A DNA stretch of 64,000 nt. Source: Lottia gigantea (lineage: Eukaryota; Mollusca; Gastropoda; Lottiidae). The stretch spans positions 53,629 through 117,628 of the forward strand of contig NW_008708337.1 in assembly GCF_000327385.1 (NCBI RefSeq), given 5' to 3'. The notes beneath the pieces were generated by a model. It saw only the letters and a program-made list of their open reading frames with translations. It had not been told where the DNA came from and ran no database searches. Below, in pieces: positions 55,003-64,000 of this stretch. A program made the translations under genes and the position numbers. Position 1 is the stretch's first letter. Each line of letters starts with the position of its first letter.

Positions 55003-55100
55003 CTGTGACCAAAATACCTTGTGCCCGTATTACTGTGACCAAAATACCATGTTCCCGTAATACTGTGACCAAAATACCTTGTGCCCGTATTACTGTGACC
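55003..55100. repeat. 30-bp tandem repeat, about 3.3 copies
   Basis: CTGTGACCAAAATACC followed by TTGTGCCCGTATTA repeats three times, with small changes in the middle copy, then a partial fourth. Confidence 0.9.
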
Positions 55101-55701
55101 ATATTTCCCTTGACCGACTTACCTACAAACAGAATTTCATGTTATATAATCAAAAAAAAAAACTTGGCCCAGGTAGACTAGCAACCTAACGACCAATAAA
55201 TGGAAGTTGAACATGTGTATGTGATGGCAACTGCGATTTCCCCTACTTGTTACCACAATTATACCAGTCGTTGATAACCAGAAACTACCATTGGCAGGGT
55301 CGGCCTGAGTCTTACCAATTTTGAAAGTGTGAAAATGTTATATGTCTAGAATCCGACGCAAGGGTGCTAAATTTGTTCCATTATACACACTAATTCTCAA
55401 AGGTAATTTGCTAAATTTGAATAAAAGCTTCATGAATAAAATAAAAGCCACACGTGGCTAGATTCTCTGTTATAATACAAATAACCGTTCAACGCGTTGT
55501 TTTGCAATAAATTTGTTCAGTTTGTATAAAATTCTCTCTCACCGTAAAATCCGGAAAAATCTGTAAAATTCTCAGAGAAATTTTGTTAAGCGTCTTATCA
55601 GCAACGGTAAATATTTGCTTGTGACGTCATTCAGTTGTATTATGTATTTTAATTGTTAACGTCATAATAAAGACAAAATGAAGAATTTTTTATACCACCT
55701 C

Positions 55702-55759
55702 CGCCACTGCAAGTGTCGCAATGTCTGCTCAATCAATGCTCCTCTCTAACTTTGTACGT
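55702..55759. repeat. 58-bp word shared with 60830-60887, copy A
   Basis: CGCCACTGCAAGTGTCGCAA and the next 38 bp occur identically, as far as I can see, at both sites. At 60830 it lies 22 bp before repeat copy 2; here it is some 830 bp after copy 1. Confidence 0.85.
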
Positions 55760-56334
55760 TGATAGCCATGAAGACTGTGACGTATCCAGGATCAGACGGA
55801 GGAAGTTTGGGAGGTATATTTATCCGTATTCAAAAAACACATTGTGAAAAATACGATAATGTTTATTTCAGCATAATCTTGGACAACGTTATCACATAAA
55901 AAGTCGAAAAAACAGATTAAAGGGTAAAAAGACTATGGTGGCTTTTGTTCCTTTCAGGAGAAAAACTGAGATAGTGTCCTCGGGACTAACAAAAAGGTGA
56001 AAGTGAATACAAATTTGTATGAAGGTTCTTATAAATAACTGGTAGAATTGGAAATATTTAAGTTAAGATTTTTTAGAAGATATAGTTTCCCTGAAAGTTT
56101 CGAATTATTTGATTTTTATGTCACTTAATAAGATTATAGAAGAATTTATGAGCTTGCTCATTGTACTATTTAGTTCATTTATATATAAGAAACGATGGGA
56201 AAAAGTATATTTTATAAAAGTAAAAGAAATATGGCCCTGTAACGATCTCCTTGTTAGCCTGGAAATGCTGACAGACCATTTTTCCATCAGATAAACAGAG
56301 TAGTTGTTTTGGTGAGAAAAACTAACTCTGTGAC

Positions 56335-57642
56335 ATGACAAAGACCTATCAGAGAAAGATAGAAGAGATAGAATCAGATAAGTCTAAATTTGAATTATCA
56401 GTAGGGCATAATGTTATTCTGGAGGAATGTGCAAACAAGATGAATCATAAAAGCAGGTTACTTTGGGATATTCGATCAAATTTAAGGGAGGCAAAAGAAA
56501 GAAAACTCCGTGGTTTATTACGGCATGACAAGGTAAGTAGGGATATAACACAAGATGTTTCTTTCAGGTGTAAGCGATCTTGCAGCTTCTTCAGATTTGG
56601 AAAGAGTAGAGTTGAAAGTAATTTAATGGATAACAAGGGAGGCTGTGACATTGAAGGTTTTAAAGAGATTGATATAAAAGGAGATGGGAATTGCTTCTTT
56701 AGATGTATTAGTATGTTTCTGTATGGACATGAAGAGAATCACAGAGGAATTAGAGAGAGGATTGTACGTAGAATGAATACCAATCCTGAGGTTTACCAAG
56801 CGCTAATCGATGGGGATTTCAACCAGCATATACAAGACCAACTTAGTACAAGTGGGGATTCCACGACATGGGCAACTGAGGCTTCCAGTGAGTTCAGGTG
56901 TAAACTATTTATTCTGAGTTCAGGAGAAAGGGGACAGACGTGGGATTGTTTCGATATTAACTACGACAAGGAAGGATGTAAACCAAACGCAGGCTGGATA
57001 GCTATATCGCACAGGAATAATCACTTTAACCTTTTGATCCCTGACAAGAAACACTGTACGTGCGAATTACATGAACCCGATACTGATTGGATAAAAGAAA
57101 ACGTTACAAACTGGTTTGATATGACAACTAAGAAGAGCTCTAAGTACCAGGGTGAACCGATATACCGACAGGAAGTGAATAGATGTAATAATGTCAAGAC
57201 TGAGATAAACGGATCGGCGGGGATGGGGAAAGGGGAAGTAACGCAGAAAGAAGAAAATAACCTGATCGTAAATCTTTCCGATAAAATTCTGACGAAACCC
57301 CAACAGCAGTTATTATCGAAAGGTTTTAGTTTTGTGCCAACAAGGGAGAAGGTGGATGTCACGAAGTTGCTCAGCGACCTGGGAGAGTGGGAAAGACGGA
57401 TGAGACTAAGAGAATATTTCTTTAAGGGTGATGAAGAGGGCGACGCTAAATATGTAGAACGGGAACCGTGGAAAAAGAAGAAGAGTGAATTTACACTGCA
57501 AGTGGGAAGAGATAGGTGGCTAGATATGTACATAGAATTGGCGAAGAATGATGTAGTAGAAGGGATTAACAAACGAAAGGAAGCAAACATCACTGAAGAA
57601 GAACAAACGGCTATGAAGGAGATAAGACCAAAGAATCGATGA
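56335..57642 (+). CDS. OTU cysteine protease domain fused to Penelope ORF N-terminus
   Basis: 435 residues. Residues about 1-105 are charged and helical. The OTU domain spans about 109-237: IDIKGDGNCFFRCIS gives the catalytic pair Asp117 and Cys120, and WIAISHRNNHFNLLIP gives His230. Known OTU enzymes cut ubiquitin chains. From about residue 305 the frame continues with NLIVNLSDKILTKPQQQLLS and KGFSFVPTR, the conserved region that precedes the reverse transcriptase in Penelope-like elements, so the two parts belong to one protein. An ATG at 56335 is the first in frame; an upstream start cannot be excluded. Confidence 0.85.
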   Translation: MTKTYQRKIEEIESDKSKFELSVGHNVILEECANKMNHKSRLLWDIRSNLREAKERKLRGLLRHDKVSRDITQDVSFRCKRSCSFFRFGKSRVESNLMDNKGGCDIEGFKEIDIKGDGNCFFRCISMFLYGHEENHRGIRERIVRRMNTNPEVYQALIDGDFNQHIQDQLSTSGDSTTWATEASSEFRCKLFILSSGERGQTWDCFDINYDKEGCKPNAGWIAISHRNNHFNLLIPDKKHCTCELHEPDTDWIKENVTNWFDMTTKKSSKYQGEPIYRQEVNRCNNVKTEINGSAGMGKGEVTQKEENNLIVNLSDKILTKPQQQLLSKGFSFVPTREKVDVTKLLSDLGEWERRMRLREYFFKGDEEGDAKYVEREPWKKKKSEFTLQVGRDRWLDMYIELAKNDVVEGINKRKEANITEEEQTAMKEIRPKNR

Positions 57643-57699
57643 AGGAAGTAAAGAACATAGCGAACAGATTACATAAAAACGGCCACATAGACAGGGATC

Positions 57700-58432
57700 T
57701 AAAACAGTACCTTATACCAAAATAGCCCACTAGCGGTCAACTTAAAGGCAACCCCAAGATCCACAAGAAGAACAACCCCTTTCGGCACATCGTCAACGGA
57801 CAGGGAACGGCAACGGAAAAATTAGCGGAAATAGCAGAGAAAGAATTAGAAGAGTTTGTGATTGGGACAGACACGACACGACAGACTTCTTAAACAAACT
57901 GAAGACCATACGACAACCAATACCCAAGGATGCCATTTTCTTTTGCTTTGATGTCGTCAAACTGTATCCGTCCGTATCTAAGATAGAAGGGCTAGCAGCT
58001 TGTGAGGAAGGTTTAAATATGCGCAATAACCCTGATATACCGACTAGTTATGTGATGGAGATGATAAGAACGGTCCTAGAGAACAACAACTTTTCTTTCA
58101 ACGGTAGGCATTACCTTCAAAGGGATGGAGTGGCAATAGGATCCAAACTAGGCAAGAATTATGCATGCACATATTATATGAGAAAGTGGGATGAACAACT
58201 GAAGGCCAAGGATAGAAGGAAGCATATACACTTCTATAAAAGATTTATAGATGATGGGTTTGGAATCTGGACAGGAACAGTAGAAGAATTCCAAGCAGAA
58301 GTCAACACCATACATGAGAAGATAAAAGTAGAGTTACGGTGGAGTTATGACAGTATTGAATTTTTGGATGTGATGGTTATCAGAAAGGAAGATAGGTTAG
58401 AAGATAGGATTGTACGTAAAACCAACAGATAA
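57700..58432 (+). pseudogene. Penelope-like reverse transcriptase domain
   Basis: The fingers region (GNPKIHKKNNPF, RHIVNG) lies around 57740-57800, the palm Asp (FFCFDVVKLYPSV) near 57950, and the RFIDDGF box, with the catalytic Asp pair, near 58245. The C-terminal EFLDVMV follows. The domain is not in one continuous frame. It copies element RNA into DNA in active relatives. Confidence 0.8.
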
Positions 58433-59002
58433 GCATATGTATGTACAGGCCAAATCATGCCACCCACAGAGTGTGAAGAAGGCCATACCCTATGGATTAG
58501 CAATAAGACAGAGAAGAATTTGCGAAAACGAAGAAGAATACCAAAAGCATAGAAAAGACCTGAAACAGCAACCGAGAAACAGAGGGTACAGCTCCAAGTT
58601 CATCGAAAGGCAGTTGTCGAGAGTGGATGGTATGGATAGGAAAGAGCTTCTCAGGAAGAGAAAGAATAACGAGAAGGATAACTCAAGGACACCATTAGTA
58701 ACAACGTATACGAAAGACCTACCAAACCTGCACAACATAGTAAGGAAGAATATGAAGGTCCTTCACCAATTGGAAAGGATGCAAACAATTTTTAGAGAAC
58801 CACCGATAATTGCATATAGAAGAGACAGGAATCTGGGAGATATATTAGTGCATGGTAAATTAAACAAAGTTTTAGCCCGGGATGATAAGAGCTTATGTGA
58901 TTCAGAGAAGTGTGAAGTGTGTAATAAGATACATGCAGAAGGCAAGATACATCTACAGATGGAAAGAGAACTTTCAAACTTGACCCCAATACTCATGGGT
59001 GC

Positions 59003-59332
59003 AAGACGAGAAATGTGGTGTATACGCTAAGCTGCGATATATGCAGAAAACCCGTATATGTAGGAGAAACGAGAAGAACCTTGGGAGAACGAATAAAAGA
59101 ACACATGGCAGACATATGATTGGAAAGGAAGACGGCAGTGGCAGAGCATTTCAACGGTGAGGGACATAAGAAAAAGGACGCTATGAGAGTCAACATACTG
59201 GAAAGGATATGCGATGAAGCGCGGAACGTGAGAATCATCAAGGAACGTGATTGGATGAAGAGGTTACGAACGGAGGATCCAAATGGGCTGAATAAGAAGT
59301 GTTCGGTTGGTTTTCAGTGGAGGGACTATTAA
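59003..59332 (+). pseudogene. GIY-YIG endonuclease domain of the Penelope-like element
   Basis: RNVVYTLSCDICRKPVYVGE holds the two halves of the GIY-YIG motif, followed by TRRTLGERIKEHM and, after an in-frame stop near 59118, KTAVAEHFNGEGHKKKD and RVNILERICDEARN with the expected Arg and Glu. This nuclease nicks target DNA in the family. It ends at 59332, 130 bp before the hammerhead-like motif. Confidence 0.85.
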
Positions 59333-59464
59333 CGGCATGACGAAAGATGAAATGACGTCGTAAATGAACTTTTTGACGTGACAACCATCAAACAGTTTGA
59401 GTATTCTAAACTTTAAATAGTTAGTAAAATAACGGAATAAGATGTGATCGAGATCTATTTTGGG

Positions 59465-59501
59465 TGTTTCTGAAGAAGGCAGTAAGCCGAAACGTCAAAT
59501 A
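59465..59501 (+). ncRNA. Candidate hammerhead ribozyme at the OTU-Penelope 3' end
   Basis: TGTTT (59465-59469) pairs with AAATA (59497-59501) as helix I. CTGAAGA (59470-59476), helix II GGC/GCC with loop AGTAA, GAAAC (59489-59493) and GTC (59494-59496) complete the core. Helix III is minimal (C-G), as reported for Penelope-type hammerheads, which cut best as dimers. Confidence 0.65.
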
Positions 59502-59545
59502 ACAGGACAATAATATAGTTTTATATACTTATACTTCAACGCACT

Positions 59546-60829
59546 GTGCATTATCTTTTGGCTATATTAGTATGCTCTGAAGTTTTGAATTTCTGTTAAT
59601 CATGATTGAAAAAAAATATTCATTTAAGATTTAATTTTCATGAGAGTGTCTGCGCCTCTGATTTCTGCTCTAGTTGGCTCTCCTACAATTTTCAGAATGT
59701 GCAAAGTGGATAACTTATGTTTATGAAACTATCAGGTGGTTCTTTGGTTTTTGGGAGTAAAGATTCAATGGTGCAATTATGTTTTTGGTTGACCTAATAA
59801 CGTTTTGGACCAATAAAATTTATTTGCTTCTCCAATCTAATTAAAATTAGATACATATCGTTCCGATTTGTGTCTGTCTTCATTGAAGGCCCCAATATAA
59901 CGAGGTTTATAGTATACCAAGATCACGTCTCAAGTTATTTATAGCAGACAATCACGCGCCACTGCCAATCAGAATCACTTTTACAAGATAGTATCGGTAG
60001 TCTCATAATCTCATTGGTCCGCACAGTTCACGGTCGATATTTGTAAGTCGACAGTAAGTGACCTTGGTATAAATCTTGTTAGATTACAATGGAGACCGAC
60101 CAAAAATAATAATATTCTAATTTTAATTAGATTGCAGCTTCTCAGGCCTCGAGCTTTCAGTGGTTCATGAAAATCCCAACATTAGACAGTTGATGACCTG
60201 CTCGAGTCTTTCACAAATTTGGTTGGCTTTAGAATGCCCAAGTGAGTTATAATAGCTGTGTGGATTATCTATCCTTATTGGCGTTTGGAAATATTTTGAC
60301 TGGGGTATTGCCGACAACTTTCAAAATAATCTGGTTTGGAGGCTGATGTTTTGGTCTATTTGTAAATGTTTTTGACTTTGTGAATAGTTTTGGCATCGAA
60401 TCCCTTCGATAACCAATAGATATAGACTTTTTTCATCTCCAAAGTTGAATGTTTTTTCTGCCACTTCATTGACCTCTTCAAGTACTTCAAGCAAATTAAA
60501 TAGGGCGTGCACCTGCAATTCATTTGGTATATTTATTACAGACCCTGCTAGTGACCAAGGTTTCCCCCGATGTCATTCATCAACACATTAGCTTTAAGAT
60601 CTTAAGCAAGCACATACTGAGCGACTGTATGCTCCACAAAAATAAATCACTTCTGCGAGTGCCCAGTGTCCCGAGACGGGGGGTAGAAATATGGGGTATA
60701 CTGACTCATGACGGGACAACTGTCGAGGCTGAATTCAAAATTCAAAATGCAGCAACTATGTGGAGGTGTGATAGTCGTTAGCCTCTGAGAAGGTTCTCCT
60801 AAGAAAAGCCCCCCCCCCCCTTCCGGAGC
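59546..60829. other. No gene seen
   Basis: AT-rich sequence between the OTU-Penelope element and repeat copy 2. A region at 59830-60115 has weak inverted symmetry (CTAATTAAAATTAG with CTAATTTTAATTAG), perhaps a MITE of about 300 bp. Confidence 0.45.
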
Positions 60830-60887
60830 CGCCACTGCAAGTGTCGCAATGTCTGCTCAATCAATGCTCCTCTCTAACTTTGTACGT
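60830..60887. repeat. 58-bp word shared with 55702-55759, copy B
   Basis: The same 58 bp just upstream of repeat copy 2, preceded by a run of ten or more C. The pair brackets the OTU-bearing Penelope element. Confidence 0.85.
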
Positions 60888-61339
60888 CAACTCTTTTGGA
60901 GTGTATTGGCGTATTGAGATGATAATATGAAACACTACTTACATTAATCCCACCCTCGATCTCAGATAGTGTAAGTTTGAATTTGAAACAGATGGTTATC
61001 TTCACTCACTTGATGTTTACTCCATGAATAATATTTGAACACTTGCGTACAATGACACTGAGCATAATTATCACAAGAATGTAACTCCCCTACCTGCCAA
61101 AATTTGAAGGATCATAGGTGATAAATTCAATGTGGTTTTACTATATAATCACTCATTGGTATTAATTCATTGGTTCCGGTTCGAAAGAATATAATAATAC
61201 CATTGAATTAGTCCTAGTTTTAGAATTGTATCTCTTATCTCTAGTTATATATAATAAACTTTGTAGGTTATCTTTTACTTACCCTCGTGACAATTGCACA
61301 ACAACGACGATACGTTACTTAATATTATACATAGTTTAA

Positions 61340-61455
61340 TGAATACATTGGTCAAGGTGCCAAATTTATCATGACTGCCTTCGGCAGCTCATTCAATTTG
61401 GCACCTTGCCCGATTATTCATATCACCGTAACTGCAGTGGGTCCATCGTTCATTG
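61340..61455. mobile_element. 116-bp insertion at TTAA in repeat copy 2
   Basis: Absent from copy 1, where AGTTTAATATAG is continuous. The inserted part starts TGAATACATTGGTC and is flanked by TTAA on both sides. Its first 81 bp form a hairpin with arms CAAGGTGCCAAATT / AATTTGGCACCTTG and outer TGAATA / TATTCA. A TTAA target is typical of piggyBac-type elements, so a very small MITE is likely. Confidence 0.6.
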
Positions 61456-61751
61456 CTTAAATATAGTAATAATTATAATGAGTTATATCGAATGACAGGT
61501 TATTTCGATTTCAGTGCAGAAATTTACAGACTAAAGAGATTAAAAGAATACCTAGATAAATACCCCATCTTTATTGTATATTCCACATAAGCCTAAAAGT
61601 TTTTAATGCCAATGTACCAGTACCAATTTATTGGATCCGATTTAAAAAAAAAATATAACAACTACAATATACTTAGAAATACTGCCTACCTGCTGTAATG
61701 TCGTCGTTCTAAAAACCTCATCCCATTCAACAAAGCTGAGTTGATTGCAAA

Positions 61752-62006
61752 ATGTCCGAGTCCAAGTTGGATCGGATGAGGTCCTCGGAAAACACATTCA
61801 CCCTTATAGCGCTGTATCCAGCGATTGCAAGGGCACTAATGAACGTGTCACCTCAGACCGGGAACAGTTTTTACACCATTCACTGTGTATTCCAGAGTTT
61901 GAACACCCCAGAAAGAAACGAAGTAAGCGTATATCCAGAAGGAGGTTCTATCGGAATACGCGACAACACCCATTTCCAGTCGACCATCGTTCCAGAAGAT
62001 CCCTAA
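61752..62006 (+). CDS. Hypothetical frame, counterpart in repeat copy 2
   Basis: 84 residues, the longer counterpart of the frame in copy 1. It differs at about five positions in the shared part. Not recognised. Confidence 0.2.
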   Translation: MSESKLDRMRSSENTFTLIALYPAIARALMNVSPQTGNSFYTIHCVFQSLNTPERNEVSVYPEGGSIGIRDNTHFQSTIVPEDP

Positions 62007-62302
62007 AACAGACAGCGATCGTCAAAAGGCGGAGTTATTTCTCAATGTCCCAAGTTATTTCACCACGGACTGGCTTTATATAGTAAGGAAAACGTCATGT
62101 TGCTATAAATAAAGTTGCTAACGAGAGAGTTTTGCTTATCATACTCTCGATTTTCAAGTCCTCAATTTGAAATGTAATTAACTTAATCAGTCTGGATAAT
62201 TTAGAATGCTTACTGTACGAAGTATTTGATTATGGAGGGGATTCGTTGCCATAACTACAAAAGCCAGTCTAGGAGATAAGAATCTTAAACATATGTATAC
62301 GG

Positions 62303-64000
62303 TGAAAAAATGTGGAATTTTGGACGCTGTAAGAGCAACACGAGTTATCACGAATTATAAAGTGGGTGTTCAAATGCAAGCGCTCCCCTGTACCACCACT
62401 GACGCAGCCACTGGAGTGAAGTGTTTACGAAACTAAATTTTAACTATCAATTTTACTTTTAAAAAATTTCCATCAAATACTGCACAACTTACACCCCCAT
62501 CAAATAAGATAAACCAATATAGTTTATTAAAGCAACATTTGTCTAATAATTCCGATCTACGAAAGCCTGGCCAACCTTTTTATTTTTATGAATATATTGT
62601 ACACAACTCGAAAATTCGGATTCCACAAATAAAAAATCGGATTCCACAAGTTGAGATTTCGAGTTTTTGAATTCCACGGAATATTGGTTTAAGAATGAAG
62701 TCTAGAATCTTTGTCAGTCCTGCATGTCATGTGGGGAGGGGTGATGGAAAGCCTAGTATCTACACTAGTGGGATGGGTTTAAATCACTAAAAAAAATATT
62801 TATAGCATGTCGATAGAAAAAGTTTTGTCTCATGCTGGAAATTCTAATCCTAACAAATTTTCGGAAATGGCATGGATCAAGTAGGCTTACATTGATTTAG
62901 CATTGAAAATAAGGAGTCATCACCACCATGTAATATATATAGTATTACCAAGAAATATACTAAGTGATATTCACAGGTGAAATTTACCTAGCAACTCAAC
63001 TATGTTGCCGAATATGTCGTTTACCAATATATCTGTCAGTATAAAATTGATATTATTTATCCATTTAACGGAGTGCTTCAGAATTCTATGTTTTATTTTA
63101 TCAGCTGATATGTATAGTGTATGCAAAATTATCTATGTTCTGACCTAGGAAGGAGATATTTGAGGCCTAAACGTCGTCGCCCCTTAACACTTTTTGTCGT
63201 CTCTTTTATCCTATTTTCCCGAAATATTTTTCTCAAATATCGAGATTATAGTGAATGTAAATTTCAACTTTGTAGTTTTGTAACTTTTGAGGACTTATTT
63301 ATTTTTATTTGCATATGAACATTAAGTGTGCAGTGGTCCCCTATATTTGAAATTTCCATTTTTCAGTAAGTAACATGCATTTTAAGTTTGTTTTATGTGT
63401 TTATCCAATCCCTTGGGTCTAATTAGTCGGAAAAGACCAAAACTTGATCAAAATCGTCGCCACAATTTCCTAATCTAATTCTTAACCTCAGATAAAATAA
63501 CAGAAGATTTTATTGCATATACGCCCGTTGTGGGCAGCGTACAAATTTAAAAGTACAATGATTTCCAATAACATATAAAATGAAATACAGATATATGAAA
63601 GATAACACAATGAAGTATAAAAGTAGAAAAAAATACAATTAGAAGCATTCAAAAGATATAATTAGGTGAAAATTAATACCCCTTTGAGGATGTTACTTAT
63701 TACATTTAAAATAAACATTACATAAAATAATGGCATGACATTTGTAGTATAAAAATAGTATACAAAACGAAGAAGTGAAAATGAATATTTATGAAATATT
63801 TATTTAAGTAAGGTAACTGACATTTAAGACTGTTTTTCTGAAATGTGGAGATAGTGGAAATTCTCTGCAAATTTCAGCTTTGTAGCATTGTAACTTTTGA
63901 AGATAGAAAACTATTTGGAAAGCTCTAGTTGTATTGTTTTCATCATTATTTACTATGCTCATTTTGTGAGACAACATTACATGTATTCATTATTCTTTGA
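62303..64000. other. No gene seen
   Basis: AT-rich sequence to the window end. Two related phrases (TTTGTAGTTTTGTAACTTTTG near 63270 and TTTGTAGCATTGTAACTTTTG near 63880) hint at a diverged local duplication of about 60 bp. Confidence 0.5.

Larger units (their letters stand above)
56335..59545 (+). mobile_element. Penelope-like element with an N-terminal OTU protease domain
   Basis: Parts in order on the plus strand: an OTU domain and a Penelope N-terminal region in one 435-residue frame; reverse transcriptase (KGNPKIHKKNNPFRHIVNG, FFCFDVVKLYPSVS, GVAIGSKLGKNYACTYYM, FYKRFIDDGFGIWTG, IEFLDVMVI); a Cys-rich linker (CDSEKCEVCNKIH); a GIY-YIG endonuclease (VVYTLSCDICRKPVYVGETR); and a 3' hammerhead-like motif. 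The whole element is about 3.2 kb. It has a few frame breaks, so this copy is probably inactive, but it is far better preserved than the one at 52110-53260. The 5' boundary is not fixed. Confidence 0.85.
60910..62302 (+). repeat. 1.4-kb unnamed repeat, copy 2
   Basis: The partner of copy 1. It carries an extra 116-bp insertion at about 61340 and other small length differences. The matching frame 61752-62006 reads MSESKLDRMRSSENTFTLIA and ends STIVPEDP (84 residues). Confidence 0.8.

Noticed and set aside
53663-62302. The two 1.2-kb repeats as long terminal repeats of one retrotransposon
   Set aside because: The sequence between them holds only a Penelope-like element, the copies have no TG...CA ends, no primer-binding site was seen, and a shared 58-bp word is placed inconsistently.
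63120-63200. Penelope-type 3' end near AGGCCTAAACGTCGTCGC
   Set aside because: It looks similar by eye but lacks both the CTGANGA and GAAAC boxes.
1-64000. tRNA, rRNA genes and CRISPR arrays
   Set aside because: No cloverleaf with A and B boxes, no rRNA words and no regularly spaced short repeats with unique spacers were found.

Overview
The window reads as nuclear DNA of an invertebrate, most likely a marine mollusc (gastropod-like). It is AT-rich, its genes are split by many GT-AG introns, its nicotinic receptor is of molluscan type, and it holds Polinton and Penelope-like elements and repeats ending in TATACGCCC. The species is inference. No bacterial signals (operons, Shine-Dalgarno sites, CRISPR) were seen.

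Three host genes can be followed exon by exon with matching splice phases. (1) A non-alpha nicotinic acetylcholine receptor subunit on the minus strand (CDS 9398 to 1996, six exons, 435 residues). (2) A PNKD-type metallo-beta-lactamase-fold hydrolase on the plus strand (nine exons, 14474-19768; first coding exon not found). (3) A complete SLC28 concentrative nucleoside transporter on the plus strand (eleven exons, 29808-48571, 643 residues). Its substrate-contact pair is Gly-Met, as in purine-preferring human CNT2, not Ser-Gln as in CNT1.

Intron 6 of SLC28 carries a 12.3-kb Polinton (33251-45593). It has about 350-bp terminal inverted repeats (TIRs) and a 6-bp target duplication, and it sits inside an older TATACGCCC repeat. 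Capsid-side genes (major capsid, hydrophobic peptide, packaging ATPase, structural proteins) run on the plus strand. Polymerase, fibre, protease, integrase and a parvovirus-like phospholipase A2 gene run on the minus strand. It looks nearly complete but has several breaks and a 477-bp assembly gap.

The last 15 kb (49-64 kb) is repeat-rich: a decayed Ty3/Gypsy pol split by a decayed Penelope-like element, a second and better preserved Penelope-like element that starts with an OTU protease domain, two 1.2-1.4 kb copies of an unnamed repeat, and several long hairpins. Three sites fit the hammerhead ribozyme core used by Penelope-like elements, each with a closed helix II, a GUH site and a pairing helix I. 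The first 1.3 kb is a 157-bp satellite next to a Gypsy reverse-transcriptase fragment. Regions 9.4-14.4, 19.8-29.8 and 62.3-64 kb hold no gene I can support.
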